Shown: positions 6,821-16,901, numbered from the stretch's first letter. The stretch: DNA of 54,649 nt from an uncultured Bacteroidota bacterium (GCA_903851465.1 CAINOI010000021.1:1-54649), one strand, 5' to 3'. The notes: generated by a model not told the origin, from the letters alone. A program made the numbers and translations.

Positions 6821-8725
6821 TTACTTTACTTCTTCAAATTGTGCATCTTCTACTGTATCATTTGCAGCAGATCCGCCATCTTGAGCACCTGCATCTGGGC
6901 CAGCAGCATTTGCGCCACCTTCAGCTTGTGCTTTGTAAATGTCTTCACTTGCAGCAGTCCATGCAGCGTTCATAGCTTCCAAAGCTGCAGTTACTTGTGT
7001 AACGTCTTGCGCTTGGTGTGCTACTTTTAATGTTTCTAAAGCGGATTCAATTGGTGCTTTTTTATCAGCAGGGATTTTTTCACCAAATTCCTTCAATTGT
7101 TTCTCAGTTTGGAAAATCAAGCTATCGGCCTCATTCAATTTTTCTACTCTTTCTTTCTCTATCTTATCGCTTGCTTCGTTTGCTTTAGCTTCGGCTTTCA
7201 TCTTTTCGATTTCTTCCTTCGTTAAACCACTTCCTGCTTCGATTCTGATTTTTTGTTCTTTACCAGTTCCTTTGTCTTTTGCGCTTACGTTTAAGATACC
7301 GTTTGCATCAATGTCAAAAGTCACTTCAATCTGAGGTACACCTCTTGGCGCTGGTGGAATACCATCCAAGTTAAACATACCTAAACTTTTATTTTGAGCA
7401 GCCATTGGACGCTCTCCTTGAATGACATGGATTTGTACACCAGGTTGGTTATCACTTGCTGTAGAATAGATCTCTGTTTTCTTTGTAGGGATTGTTGTGT
7501 TAGATGCAATCATTGTTGTCATTACACCACCCATTGTTTCAATACCTAAGTTCAAAGGTGTAACGTCTAATAACAATACATCTTTTACATCACCAGTCAA
7601 TACACCACCTTGGATACCAGCACCAATTGCAACAACCTCATCTGGGTTGACTGAACGGTTAGGCTTCTTGCCAAAGAATTTCTCAACAAGCTCTTGTACT
7701 TTTGGAATTCTTGAAGATCCACCCACTAAGATTACTTCGTCAATTTGAGAAGTCGTGTATCCTGCATCTTTCAATGCAGCTTCACATGGCTTCAAACAAC
7801 GTGCAAATAAACTATCTGCAAGTGATTCAAATTTTGCTCTTGTTAATTTTAATACCAAGTGCTTTGGAACACCGTCCACTGCAGTGATATAAGGCAAGTT
7901 GATTTCTGTTTCAGAAGAAGAACTTAATTCAACTTTCGCTTTTTCAGCTGCTTCTTTTAAACGTTGTAATGCCATAGGATCTTTTCTTAAATCAATTGCT
8001 TCTTGATTCTTGAATTCGTCCGCTAAGAAATCCATGATTACTTTATCAAAATCATCACCACCTAAATGTGTATCACCATTGGTAGATTTTACTTCAAATA
8101 CACCATCCCCTAGATCAAGGACAGAAATATCAAAAGTTCCACCACCTAAATCGAATACAGCAATTTTTTGTTCGATGTTCTTTTTATCTAAACCATAAGC
8201 TAATGCAGCTGCAGTTGGCTCGTTCACAATTCTACGAACATTCAAACCTGCAATCTCGCCAGCTTCTTTTGTTGCTTGTCTTTGTGCATCGTTAAAATAA
8301 GCAGGTACAGTAATAACTGCATCTGTTACTTCAGCACCTAAATAATCTTCTGCCGTTTTTTTCATCTTCTGTAAAACCATTGCAGAGATTTCTTGAGGCG
8401 TATACATGCGATCTTCAATTTGAACACGCACTGTATCGTTGTCTCCTTTAACTACTTTATAACTAGCCAAGCTTAATTCACTTGAAACTTCGTTAAAACG
8501 ACGACCCATAAAACGCTTCACACTAGAGATCGTGTTTTCTGGATTCGTGATAGCTTGTCTTTTTGCTGGATCACCTACTTTTCGTTCTCCATTTTTTAAG
8601 AACGCTACTACCGATGGCGTGGTTCTTCTACCCTCGTCATTCGCAATTACTACTGGCTCACCACCTTCCATAACCGATACGCAACTATTTGTGGTACCTA
8701 AGTCAATTCCTATAATTTTTCCCAT
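6821..8725 (-). CDS. dnaK: Chaperone DnaK (Hsp70)
   Basis: This is a 634-residue full-length Hsp70. It carries the N-terminal ATPase signature GIDLGTTNS (6-14), the phosphate-loop segment [16 protein letters not shown] (here [12 protein letters not shown]) near 190, and [11 protein letters not shown] near 330. The interdomain linker reads [15 protein letters not shown]. The C-terminal tail ends in EEVK, which binds co-chaperones. It folds nascent and stress-damaged proteins in an ATP cycle. The grpE and dnaJ genes are not adjacent. A J-domain protein follows it. The upstream region (8726-8881) carries three copies of ATGGCATAA that overlap the putative promoter, so specific control is likely. 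Confidence 0.97.
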   Translation of the reverse strand: MGKIIGIDLGTTNSCVSVMEGGEPVVIANDEGRRTTPSVVAFLKNGERKVGDPAKRQAITNPENTISSVKRFMGRRFNEVSSELSLASYKVVKGDNDTVRVQIEDRMYTPQEISAMVLQKMKKTAEDYLGAEVTDAVITVPAYFNDAQRQATKEAGEIAGLNVRRIVNEPTAAALAYGLDKKNIEQKIAVFDLGGGTFDISVLDLGDGVFEVKSTNGDTHLGGDDFDKVIMDFLADEFKNQEAIDLRKDPMALQRLKEAAEKAKVELSSSSETEINLPYITAVDGVPKHLVLKLTRAKFESLADSLFARCLKPCEAALKDAGYTTSQIDEVILVGGSSRIPKVQELVEKFFGKKPNRSVNPDEVVAIGAGIQGGVLTGDVKDVLLLDVTPLNLGIETMGGVMTTMIASNTTIPTKKTEIYSTASDNQPGVQIHVIQGERPMAAQNKSLGMFNLDGIPPAPRGVPQIEVTFDIDANGILNVSAKDKGTGKEQKIRIEAGSGLTKEEIEKMKAEAKANEASDKIEKERVEKLNEADSLIFQTEKQLKEFGEKIPADKKAPIESALETLKVAHQAQDVTQVTAALEAMNAAWTAASEDIYKAQAEGGANAAGPDAGAQDGGSAANDTVEDAQFEEVK

Positions 8726-8769
8726 AATGATTGATTTTCAATGATTAATTCATTTCCATAGTCCAATCA

Positions 8770-8847
8770 TTATGCCATTCTGTCGAATAGGCAAAAATGG
8801 CATAAATATGGCTCTTCTCCCTTATAAATGGGACTGAAATGGCATAA
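8770..8847. promoter_or_regulatory. Putative dnaK promoter and operator: three ATGGCATAA half-sites
   Basis: TTATGCCATT (8770-8779) and AATGGCATAA (8796-8805) form a perfect 10-bp inverted repeat. A third copy AATGGCATAA lies at 8838-8847, exactly 42 bp from the second and in the same orientation (extended match AAATGGCATAAATA). On the minus strand a TTTTTG (8797-8792) and a TA at 8772-8771 are 19 bases apart, so the half-sites overlap the -33 and -7 positions. The -7 element TAATGATTG is a poor match to TAnnTTTG. No CIRCE element is seen. Confidence 0.55.
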
Positions 8848-8881
8848 ATAGATGGAAAAATGGGAAGAAAAGTCAGATAAC

Positions 8882-9379
8882 TTAAACTGTCTTGGTCTTG
8901 AATGTGAAGTTCTTTTGACTCGTATAGCTGAAAATAACCACAAAAAAGGTGGTCACAATCTTAGCAATTGTGGCATTCCAACCTAGTCCTTCTACAAATA
9001 ATTTAAGAAAAATGTAGTTTAGGAAGATACATCCCAAAACCACCATAAAGTATCGGAATAGTTGCTTGCTCTTGCGAACAGATGTTTCCTGAAAGACCAC
9101 GTAACGGCTCAAATAAAAGCCTATTGGGAAAGTAACCGTGAAACTGATGATAAAGGAAGCAATATGGGGACTAATGGTCAGCCATCCAATATGTAACGGA
9201 AGTGTCTCTAAAATGTAATTATAGGAGATAAAGAATAAAAGGATATCAAGTACCGTATTACCTCCACCACAGGCCGCATATCGAAAGGTTTTCAATGGCA
9301 TGAACCTCCTAAACAATGGATACACCCCATCAATTAGGTCTAGAATAAATTTGCTTATAAATTCGTGTACTTTCAACAT
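8882..9379 (-). CDS. GtrA family membrane protein
   Basis: This is a 165-residue protein with four hydrophobic segments (roughly 33-52, 66-90, 105-125 and 135-152). The patterns FRYAACGGGNTVLDILLFF and the positively charged C-terminal SQKNFTFKTK tail are typical of the GtrA/DPMS-flippase-like family. Members help move polyprenyl-phosphate sugars across the inner membrane during cell-surface polysaccharide modification. No glycosyltransferase partner is next to it, so its role is open. It is divergent from argS, with a 54-bp gap. Confidence 0.85.
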   Translation of the reverse strand: MLKVHEFISKFILDLIDGVYPLFRRFMPLKTFRYAACGGGNTVLDILLFFISYNYILETLPLHIGWLTISPHIASFIISFTVTFPIGFYLSRYVVFQETSVRKSKQLFRYFMVVLGCIFLNYIFLKLFVEGLGWNATIAKIVTTFFVVIFSYTSQKNFTFKTKTV

Positions 9380-9406
9380 GTATGCGTAAAGGTAACCTTA
9401 ATTAAT

Positions 9407-9414
9407 TACTTTTG
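9407..9414 (+). promoter_or_regulatory. Candidate -7 promoter element of argS
   Basis: TACTTTTG fits TAnnTTTG and lies 19 bases before the argS ATG. No TTTG is found at the ideal -33 distance, so it is only a candidate. Confidence 0.4.
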
Positions 9415-9433
9415 CAGTCGGTAATCTTATTTT

Positions 9434-11203
9434 ATGCAATTGATTCAACATTTAAAGCAGGCCACTGCAGACGCCATTCAAGCAATCTATCAAGTTCAAA
9501 TTAAAAGTGAACAGGTATTGGTGAATGCAACTAAGCCAGAAATTGAGGGAGATTACACCATCGTGCTATTTGCTTTTGTGAAACAATTAGGCAAAAGCCC
9601 CGATGAATTAGGCAATGCATTAGGCGAAGCGGTGATGGCTAAAATGCCAGGGACAATCACCGCCTTTAATATTGTGAAAGGATTTTTGAACTTTACAATA
9701 AGTGACCAGTTTTGGTTGGACTATATTCAAGCAACAGACACCAACAAATTAGTAACGCCAACAACGGATCCTAAAAAAATTATGGTGGAGTATTCCTCCC
9801 CTAATACCAATAAGCCATTGCACTTAGGCCATCTTAGAAATAACTTTTTAGGATGGAGTATTGCAGAAATATTGAAACTACAAGGTAACAATGTAGTTAA
9901 AACTTGTATTGTCAATGATAGAGGGATTCATATTTGTAAAAGCATGATTGCTTGGCAATTATTTGCTAATGGCGCAACGCCCGAAACCACCAATATGAAA
10001 GGTGACCACTTTGTAGGCGCTTATTACGTCAAATACAACGATGCTTACAAAGCAGAAATCGAAACTTTGATTATAGGTGGTATGTCTAAAGAAATTGCAG
10101 AGCAAGAAGCCCCTATTCAAAAAGCAGCACAAGCGATGTTATTGAAATGGGAACAAGGCGATGCAGAAACCATGGCGCTTTGGAAACGAATGAATGAATG
10201 GGTGTATGCAGGATTTGATGTGACCTATAAAAAAATAGGTTCTGATTTTTTCAAAACTTATTACGAGAGCAATACCTATTTATTAGGAAAAGATTTAGTA
10301 GATCAAGGATTATCAAAAAAAGTATTCTATCAAAAAGAAGATAGTTCTGTGTGGATTGATTTGACGAGTGAAGGTTTAGACGAAAAAATAGTAAGAAGAA
10401 AAGATGGCACTTCGGTTTACATCACACAGGATATTGGCCTAGCTGAACTCAAGCAAAAAGAATTCAACACAGACGCAAGCATCTATGTGGTAGGTGACGA
10501 ACAAAACTATCATTTCAAAGTATTGAAATTAATTTGTCAAAAACTACAACTACCCGCTTCAGATGGTATCTACCATTTAAGTTATGGTATGGTGGAATTG
10601 CCTACCGGTAAAATGAAGAGCAGAGAAGGTACAGTGGTGGATGCAGATGATTTAGTAGATGGCATGATTCAAATTGCAAAAGAAAAAACAGAATCTCTTG
10701 GAAAAGTGGATGACTTTAGTGCTGCGCAATTAGAAAAATTATATGATACCATTGGATTAGGTGCTTTGAAATTCTTTTTATTAAGAGTGGATCCTAAAAA
10801 GAAGATGATCTTTAATCCAGAAGAAAGTATTGACTTCCATGGTTTCACTGGCCCATTCATTCAATATACCCATGCAAGAATTAAAAGTATCTTAAGAAAA
10901 ACAGGTTCTACAGTAAAGCAAGTAAGCAGTTCATTGTTATCATTAGAGAAAGCACTTGCAATGCAGTTGGCTAATTTTTCGGCAGAAGTCAATGAAGCTG
11001 CAGAAGCATTAGATCCTTCTAAATTGGCGATCTATGCTTTTAATCTAGCTAAATTATTCAATAGTTTCTACGCAGAATTGTCTATTGCCAATGCTGAATC
11101 TGAAGACAAGAAAAATTTGAGAATACAATTAGGTATTTTAACTGCAGCTACTTTAAAGCAAGCCATGCAAGTATTAGGCATTGAGGTTCCAGAACAAATG
11201 TAG
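9434..11203 (+). CDS. argS: Arginyl-tRNA synthetase
   Basis: This 589-residue class I aminoacyl-tRNA synthetase has an N-terminal Add-1 tRNA-recognition domain (about 1-95). The HIGH-equivalent HLGH is at 130-133 in a context typical of ArgRS (SPNTNKPLHLGHLRNN). The second signature appears as KMKSREG near 393-399. The C-terminal DALR anticodon-binding domain starts near residue 470. It charges tRNA-Arg in the cytoplasm. The length is normal. The gene is monocistronic and convergent with trmH, with 22 bp between them. Confidence 0.97.
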   Translation: MQLIQHLKQATADAIQAIYQVQIKSEQVLVNATKPEIEGDYTIVLFAFVKQLGKSPDELGNALGEAVMAKMPGTITAFNIVKGFLNFTISDQFWLDYIQATDTNKLVTPTTDPKKIMVEYSSPNTNKPLHLGHLRNNFLGWSIAEILKLQGNNVVKTCIVNDRGIHICKSMIAWQLFANGATPETTNMKGDHFVGAYYVKYNDAYKAEIETLIIGGMSKEIAEQEAPIQKAAQAMLLKWEQGDAETMALWKRMNEWVYAGFDVTYKKIGSDFFKTYYESNTYLLGKDLVDQGLSKKVFYQKEDSSVWIDLTSEGLDEKIVRRKDGTSVYITQDIGLAELKQKEFNTDASIYVVGDEQNYHFKVLKLICQKLQLPASDGIYHLSYGMVELPTGKMKSREGTVVDADDLVDGMIQIAKEKTESLGKVDDFSAAQLEKLYDTIGLGALKFFLLRVDPKKKMIFNPEESIDFHGFTGPFIQYTHARIKSILRKTGSTVKQVSSSLLSLEKALAMQLANFSAEVNEAAEALDPSKLAIYAFNLAKLFNSFYAELSIANAESEDKKNLRIQLGILTAATLKQAMQVLGIEVPEQM

Positions 11204-11225
11204 ATTGAGGGAAGGGTTAAATAAA

Positions 11226-11816
11226 TTATTCCGCTTCTTCAAACCCCCACTCCGTTTTTAATTCAGCCAACTGTTCTGCAGGTAAACTACACTCATCATA
11301 ATGACCTGCGTTTCTTTTTTGACGCATGGCTTCATAAATAGTCACTGCACAAGCAACCGATATATTTAAACTTTGTATGATCCCCATTTGTGGGATGATA
11401 AAATTACCATCTGCCAATCCACGAAGTTCATCTGAAACACCACTATGTTCATTCCCAAAAACCAATGCGATAGATTGGGTAAAATCAATCGCATGTAAAT
11501 CAATCGCATCACTTGACAAATGCGTGGTTAGAATGGTTTTAAATTTTTTACGAACATCCGCTATGCATTTTTGAACATCATTGTATTCATGAATCGTTAA
11601 CCACTTAATGGCACTGCTGCTACTTTTATAGCCAAAATGTTTATACCTAGGTAATTCGGTGCTTAATACATATACTTCTTGTATACCCACCGCATCGCAG
11701 GTTCTTAGCACTGCAGATATATTATGCGGATCTTGCACATTCTCCATAATCAGCGTCAAATTTGCTTGACGTTGGTGTAATACTTTTAATAATTTCTCGG
11801 TGCGTTCTGGTGTCAT
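11226..11816 (-). CDS. trmH: tRNA (guanosine(18)-2'-O)-methyltransferase
   Basis: This 196-residue SpoU-family (SPOUT) enzyme shows the three family motifs. Motif 1 is NVQDPHNISAVLRTCDAVG (about 26-44), motif 2 is LVFGNEHSGVS and motif 3 is IPQMGIIQSLNISVACA. These form the trefoil-knot SAM site. Overall similarity is to TrmH, which methylates the ribose of G18 in the tRNA D-loop, rather than to rRNA enzymes such as RlmB. The C-terminal extension of longer TrmH proteins is absent. It lies 5 bases after the epimerase gene and is probably cotranscribed with it. Confidence 0.85.
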   Translation of the reverse strand: MTPERTEKLLKVLHQRQANLTLIMENVQDPHNISAVLRTCDAVGIQEVYVLSTELPRYKHFGYKSSSSAIKWLTIHEYNDVQKCIADVRKKFKTILTTHLSSDAIDLHAIDFTQSIALVFGNEHSGVSDELRGLADGNFIIPQMGIIQSLNISVACAVTIYEAMRQKRNAGHYDECSLPAEQLAELKTEWGFEEAE

Positions 11817-11821
11817 TTGTA

Positions 11822-12877
11822 TTATTTATCAAAAGGCATTCTAAAAGCAACGCCTAATCCTGGATGCATTAATGGTTCAATCATTCCATTTTGGTTATTA
11901 AAGCTATAGTTTAATCCTACTCCATTTAATTGGGTCATTAATAATGGGCCATCCATATCCACAAAATCTAATTGAGGTAAAAATTGTCCTATAGCAGCAG
12001 AACCAATCACAGATTCATTCATACTTCCCATCATCACTTTTAATCCCAATGCTCTTGCTTCTTTGATCATGCGTAAAGCTGGTGTCAAGCCACTACATTT
12101 TGTCAACTTAATATTGATGCCATCAAAATAATTAGCACAGGTAGCAACATCTTTTTCATGCACACAGGATTCATCTGCAAATAAGGGCAAAATAGCTTGT
12201 TGTTTCAATTGCGCCATACCCTCCCAATTGTCTTTTGCTAAAGGTTGTTCTACCAATTCAACTCCTAATTCAGCCAATGCGGGAATTTTTACAAGGGCTT
12301 CTTCGGTGGTCCATCCTGCATTGGCATCTACACGAATTGGTTTATCGGTGTGTTTTCTTAATGCAGTTATCATTTCTATATCATATTCCGTTCCAACTTT
12401 CACTTTATAAATAGGCCAAGGATGCGCTTCCATTTTTTGTACCATCTTTTCTATAGGGTCTATCCCTAAAGTGTAATCACAAATTGGAGGGAGTTCATTA
12501 CCATTTGTAGTCCATTGGGTATTCCATAATTGGTGCAATGGTTGTTTTTTCATCTGACCCCATAAATCCCATCCAGCCATATCCAATGCACAAACTAAAA
12601 ATGGATCATTTGGAAAAAGATGGTGTAAAAAATGCCAAAATCTTTCTGGATCAATCAATGCAAATTTTTCAATTAATTTTCTTTGCTTTTCCAACTGCGC
12701 CATCATATCTGCAACAGTTACATTATAATACACAATCGCAGGGGCTTCTCCAAAACCAGACCAATTGCCCAATGACAACCTGACCATCAAACTATGTTGA
12801 TGCGTCTTTGTTCTACCATTTGAAATGGTAAAAGGATATTCGAAAGGTAAACTTTGTTCCCAAAAATCTAATTGCAC
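11822..12877 (-). CDS. Dipeptide epimerase (enolase superfamily, L-Ala-D/L-Glu epimerase-like)
   Basis: This 351-residue protein has an N-terminal capping domain and a C-terminal (beta/alpha)8 barrel. Visible catalytic residues are K158 and K160 in YKVKVG, metal ligands D184, E210 and D235, and K258 or K260 in NIKLTK. The DMD motif (D307 and D309) near the C-terminus is typical of enzymes that bind the dipeptide amino group. These features point to Ala-Glu epimerase, which recycles murein peptides by converting L-Ala-D-Glu to L-Ala-L-Glu. Exact dipeptide specificity cannot be read from the sequence. It lies 15 bases after malQ and 5 bases before trmH. Confidence 0.82.
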   Translation of the reverse strand: MQLDFWEQSLPFEYPFTISNGRTKTHQHSLMVRLSLGNWSGFGEAPAIVYYNVTVADMMAQLEKQRKLIEKFALIDPERFWHFLHHLFPNDPFLVCALDMAGWDLWGQMKKQPLHQLWNTQWTTNGNELPPICDYTLGIDPIEKMVQKMEAHPWPIYKVKVGTEYDIEMITALRKHTDKPIRVDANAGWTTEEALVKIPALAELGVELVEQPLAKDNWEGMAQLKQQAILPLFADESCVHEKDVATCANYFDGINIKLTKCSGLTPALRMIKEARALGLKVMMGSMNESVIGSAAIGQFLPQLDFVDMDGPLLMTQLNGVGLNYSFNNQNGMIEPLMHPGLGVAFRMPFDK

Positions 12878-12892
12878 TTGTTCTATTTTTAA

Positions 12893-15601
12893 TTATGCTC
12901 TTCCACTTGCTTGAATCAAGTGAAGCCATTCTTGATTAAATTGTTCAGCTTCTAATAACTCCTCTAGACCAACATGCATTCTATACCTCCAATAATGCTT
13001 TGGATTTGCTGGGACATTAATGCGTTCTTCATTTGGATCCGATCTGCGTATGGATTCATCCATCCCCATGAAATCTTGTAATTGGAAAATGGCCCACATT
13101 GCCGGTGAATATAAATGTTGTGATAATATCGTTTTATTAATCCATCCTTCACAATAGGTTGGGGCTTTACCAACTTGTCCCATTTCATCATTAAAGAACT
13201 GCTGTGTCTTTACACGATCTTCTTCCCACCATCCTCTTACGGTACTTGTATCATGCGAAGATGGTGTAACTACACTTAAATATGGGGCATCATTAGGATG
13301 GAAGAATGTTTTGTAATTTGCCTTCGGCATTCTTTGAACTTCTAAACTTAACATACCCAATTGGTACATCACATCAGGCACACAAGATGGTACCAATCCT
13401 AAGTCTTCCCCACAGATCAACATATTGGTGGAGCGCTTTAACATTGGTAATTTTTTCATGGCCTCTTTTTCCCAAGCAGCATCCTGTCGCTTAAAGAAAT
13501 AGTCTACATACAGTTCATTTATTAGGTATTGCGTGCTTTCATTTAAATGCTTAAACGAACTAGTATGCCCAATATTGAATCTAAAATGATATTGTTGTGG
13601 CTGATCCCCTTCTAATAAAATGACATTCGCAATCAAATTGTATAAACCTTGCTTTATTTTAGCATTGAATGGGGTTTGTTCCTGTTGCACAAAATAGGCT
13701 TCTACTAAGCGTTGTGTTTTAAAAGCAGGCAACATAGCAAAATGTCCATCTCCTATTGATTCTAGGAAATTAGACTTGACATAATCATTGTCATATCCAA
13801 ATTCTTGAAACAAAATAGTTTCATTAATATAGGGCATCGTGAATCGGTAATGATCAAAGGCAATGCCTTTTGCATTGAATTCATTAATACCTATTGGAAT
13901 TGCTGGAACAAAATGTCCCAAGATGCCTTCTACAGCGTGCATAGGAATACTCCAAATTCTAAAGAATCCTAAAATATGATCAATCCTAAATGCATCAAAG
14001 TAATATTTCATTTGATCAAACCTTGACTTCCACCATGCAAAACCATCTGCTGCCATTACATCCCAATTGTAAGTAGGGAAACCCCAGTTTTGTCCAGCTA
14101 CTGCAAAATCATCTGGGGGTGCACCCGCCTGCATGTCCATGTGAAATAAATTAGGATGTTGCCAAGCATCGGCACCAAAACGATACACCCCAATTGGTAT
14201 ATCTCCTTTTAATACAACCCCCTGTGCGTGTGCATAATCAGTTGCTGCTTTTAATTGAAGGTGTAAATGAAATTGTACAAAATAAAAGAAGGCAATATCG
14301 GAATAGGTCTTTGATTTTGTATCTGTCAATTGATCTATTTCTGCAGCATTGAATTTAGCATGACTAGGCCAAGTGCTAAAGTCTACAGTCCCATGCAAAT
14401 CCCTTAAATAAGAGAATGTACTATAAGGCACTAACCAAGCTTGATTGTCTTTAAAAAATTGTTTGAATGCTGCTGATTTTAAATCTCTTTTGCCATTGAC
14501 AGCATAAACTGCTTTTAGTGCCTTCCATTTTGTAGCCAGCACTGCTTCATAATCTACCACTGGTAAAACATTCAGTACAACTTGTTGAGCAATTGCATCT
14601 TGAATTAAATCCTTTTGTTCTGGATCTATCATTTCAACTAAACGAATATACATTGGATGTAATGCAAAAGCCGAAATCGCTGCATAAGGATAGGAATCCA
14701 TCCAACTATGCGTTGCCGTCGTATCATTGATAGGTAATAACTGAATTAATTTTAGTCCAATTTTTTTAGACCAATCCGCTAACAATTTGATATCACTAAA
14801 TTCTCCAACACCCATACTTTGATTCGACCTTAATGAAAAAACAGGAATGGCTACCCCTGCTCCTTTCCATTGTGTATGTCCAACTTGTGCGAATCCATCT
14901 TGCACCAATACTAATTTATTTTTACTAACTGGCTCATACAAAACTCTATTATTCCCAGACTCAAATGAAACAAAGACTTTTTCTACTGTATCATAAATGC
15001 CATACTTGTACACTAAAGGAAAATCGCATTTGCTTAAATTTAAAGCGATTTCAAAATAGGGTTGCTCTTTTATTTTTTGCAAAGGCAATGCTTTAGCAGC
15101 ATCCCATCCGCCAATTTCATTTGCCTCTCCAATCATACAAATTGTTTGATTAGGTTTAAGCAACGGCGCCTTCACCCTAAAAAGATGCGTGGTTGTTTTT
15201 TTAGGAACGACTGGCTTTACTGCTTTATCTGAACCTTGCAACAATACATTTGCAAACGGTGCTGTATAAAATGCATTGTCTGTGTATCCAGTAAAATTCC
15301 ATGCATCAATTATAACCAATTCCTTCATAGCCAATTGATCTAACATGATAGATTTATCTGCACCCCAATCAAAAATTCTGGTTCCATCTGCATTTTGAAT
15401 AAAATAACTATAGTGAATCGTACCATCGTTCAACAATCCATTTGTTGCTAAATGTAAGACCCAATAATCCTCATTCAAATAAACCATTGGAACAGCTTGT
15501 TCGATATGACCATTGCCTAATAAAGGATGGTCACCAGTAATATAAATAACTTGACCAAAACTGGTCTTATACCTTAAATGGAAATTCAGTTTTTCAATCA
15601 T
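12893..15601 (-). CDS. malQ: 4-alpha-glucanotransferase (amylomaltase) with N-terminal starch-binding domains
   Basis: The start is set at the ATG at 15601 (MIEKLNFHLRYKT), giving 902 residues. A 22-residue upstream extension is unlikely. Residues about 1-110 and 140-240 look like two CBM20-type starch-binding domains (FQVKAPLL-like start, GxxxxLGxW-like IGEANEIGGWDAAKAL). The GH77 catalytic domain follows, with GVGEFSDIKLLADW, an FDAFRIDHILGFFRIW segment carrying the catalytic Asp, and CGEDLGLVPSCV carrying the acid/base Glu. MalQ disproportionates maltodextrins. It has no signal peptide, so it is cytoplasmic. It overlaps no coding part of rnhA. Confidence 0.92.
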   Translation of the reverse strand: MIEKLNFHLRYKTSFGQVIYITGDHPLLGNGHIEQAVPMVYLNEDYWVLHLATNGLLNDGTIHYSYFIQNADGTRIFDWGADKSIMLDQLAMKELVIIDAWNFTGYTDNAFYTAPFANVLLQGSDKAVKPVVPKKTTTHLFRVKAPLLKPNQTICMIGEANEIGGWDAAKALPLQKIKEQPYFEIALNLSKCDFPLVYKYGIYDTVEKVFVSFESGNNRVLYEPVSKNKLVLVQDGFAQVGHTQWKGAGVAIPVFSLRSNQSMGVGEFSDIKLLADWSKKIGLKLIQLLPINDTTATHSWMDSYPYAAISAFALHPMYIRLVEMIDPEQKDLIQDAIAQQVVLNVLPVVDYEAVLATKWKALKAVYAVNGKRDLKSAAFKQFFKDNQAWLVPYSTFSYLRDLHGTVDFSTWPSHAKFNAAEIDQLTDTKSKTYSDIAFFYFVQFHLHLQLKAATDYAHAQGVVLKGDIPIGVYRFGADAWQHPNLFHMDMQAGAPPDDFAVAGQNWGFPTYNWDVMAADGFAWWKSRFDQMKYYFDAFRIDHILGFFRIWSIPMHAVEGILGHFVPAIPIGINEFNAKGIAFDHYRFTMPYINETILFQEFGYDNDYVKSNFLESIGDGHFAMLPAFKTQRLVEAYFVQQEQTPFNAKIKQGLYNLIANVILLEGDQPQQYHFRFNIGHTSSFKHLNESTQYLINELYVDYFFKRQDAAWEKEAMKKLPMLKRSTNMLICGEDLGLVPSCVPDVMYQLGMLSLEVQRMPKANYKTFFHPNDAPYLSVVTPSSHDTSTVRGWWEEDRVKTQQFFNDEMGQVGKAPTYCEGWINKTILSQHLYSPAMWAIFQLQDFMGMDESIRRSDPNEERINVPANPKHYWRYRMHVGLEELLEAEQFNQEWLHLIQASGRA

Positions 15602-15703
15602 ATACAATTGGATTCGAATGCCGTTAAAGGTAATTACAAAATCAATGAAATAGCCTTTAATAACCAATTTATTGTATCTTGCTTGGGACCAAGAAAAGGA
15701 TCA

Positions 15704-16174
15704 ATGGACAAAATAATTATCTACACAGACGGCTCGGCAAGAGGCAATCCAGGACCAGGTGGATTTGGTGCTATTTTGATCTGGGGTGAGAAGGTCAAGG
15801 AGATCGCTGAAGCGTATAGATATACCACCAATAATCGGATGGAGCTCTTGGCAGTGATCAAAGCTATTTCGATCTTAAAAACAAAGCAATTACCCATACT
15901 TGTCTATACCGATAGTAAATATGTAGTTGAATCTGTGGAGAAAAAATGGTTGGATAATTGGATTAAAACCGACTTTAAAGGAGGCAAGAAAAACAAAGAC
16001 CTCTGGCTTGCATTCTACGAACTCTCTAAAGTGTATAAAGTAAAATTTCATTGGGTAAAAGGCCATGCCGATAATCCTTATAACAATCGATGTGACGAAT
16101 TAGCCACCATGGCTGCAGATACAGGCCCTTGGCAAGTGGATTCGTTTTATGAAGCGATTGATCCTAAAAAATAA
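15704..16174 (+). CDS. rnhA: Ribonuclease HI
   Basis: The ATG at 15704 is preceded by AAGAAAAGGA, a rare purine-rich ribosome-binding site here, and gives 156 residues, the usual size. The catalytic carboxylates are all present: D9 in YTDGS, E47 in NRMELLA, D70 in YTDSKY and D131 in RCDELA. H121 in VKGHA is also present. The basic handle region KKNKDLW is conserved. It degrades RNA in RNA-DNA hybrids during replication and repair. A longer ORF starting at 15578 overlaps malQ and is rejected. It is divergent from malQ. Confidence 0.95.
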   Translation: MDKIIIYTDGSARGNPGPGGFGAILIWGEKVKEIAEAYRYTTNNRMELLAVIKAISILKTKQLPILVYTDSKYVVESVEKKWLDNWIKTDFKGGKKNKDLWLAFYELSKVYKVKFHWVKGHADNPYNNRCDELATMAADTGPWQVDSFYEAIDPKK

Positions 16175-16186
16175 ACTCACTAGCAT

Positions 16187-16226
16187 AAAAAAAGCCGCTC
16201 ATCTTCAAGAAACGAGCGGCTTTATA
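16187..16226. terminator. Bidirectional terminator between rnhA and the DUF6580 gene
   Basis: The stem AAAGCCGCTC (16191-16200) / GAGCGGCTTT (16214-16223) has seven A on its left side. It therefore has a strong T-tract when read on the minus strand (DUF6580 gene) and a weaker one on the plus strand (rnhA). Confidence 0.85.
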
Positions 16227-16241
16227 ATATGTTTAAAAAAG

Positions 16242-16808
16242 TTAGCTTTTAACTTTAATGGCTTTTAATTTAGGCTGAATCAATTTCAATCCACCAAACA
16301 TCACAGCACCAAAGACGAATGTACCCGCTACACTGTAACCATAAAATGGCAAACCGTCTGCCATTGTTTGTAATAAACCTGAAGCAGTCAAAGGATGTTG
16401 GTAACCACCAAAACTAGCCCATACCATAAAGTTTGAAACTAGGAAATACACAGTTGGAGCAGCGATAAAATTACCTGCGAATTTGCTCACTTTGTTTGTT
16501 TGTAAACCAAATCCAAATAATGCAGTAGCAGCAATTAATAAATAGTTCTGCCATTGTCCATCATAAAAACCTTGAATGGTTGTTAAATGATTCACATATA
16601 AAACTTGATATAATAAATCAGATAAGAACATTGAAACTAATGGTAACAAAAATGCAAAATGTTTATTTTTTACAAACAATGAACCACTGAATAAAGCAAT
16701 TGCAATTTGAGGAGCAAAACCAAATGGTCTACCTGGCAACACTCTATATAAAGCACTTGTTACAATCATTATTATTAATGCAATCACTATTTCTTTGTTC
16801 AGTTTCAT
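16242..16808 (-). CDS. DUF6580 family membrane protein
   Basis: This 188-residue protein has about five hydrophobic helices (6-24, 33-48, 51-70, 86-104, 115-135 and 150-172). It resembles the DUF6580 family of putative transport proteins, with YRVLPGRPFGFAPQIAIALFSG near the N-terminus. No substrate is known. Some relatives look like the membrane components of vitamin or metal uptake systems, but nothing nearby supports that. A TATATTTG promoter-like element lies upstream. It is followed by the shared terminator. Confidence 0.65.
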   Translation of the reverse strand: MKLNKEIVIALIIMIVTSALYRVLPGRPFGFAPQIAIALFSGSLFVKNKHFAFLLPLVSMFLSDLLYQVLYVNHLTTIQGFYDGQWQNYLLIAATALFGFGLQTNKVSKFAGNFIAAPTVYFLVSNFMVWASFGGYQHPLTASGLLQTMADGLPFYGYSVAGTFVFGAVMFGGLKLIQPKLKAIKVKS

Positions 16809-16839
16809 CAGTCGCTAATTTATATATTAATTCAAAAAC

Positions 16840-16847
16840 CAAATATA
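16840..16847 (-). promoter_or_regulatory. Candidate -7 element of the DUF6580 gene
   Basis: TATATTTG on the minus strand matches TAnnTTTG and lies 31 bases upstream of the ATG. No TTTG is seen at the ideal -33 spacing. Confidence 0.4.
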
Positions 16848-16901
16848 CATAATTGGTTAGTTTTAAGCAGGATTGATTTTCCTCAAATGTGTATAATTCG
16901 T

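Noticed and set aside
6939..7334. 131-residue plus-strand ORF inside dnaK
   Set aside because: It lies fully antisense to dnaK, with low-complexity Ser/Phe-rich content mirroring dnaK codons and no recognisable domain.
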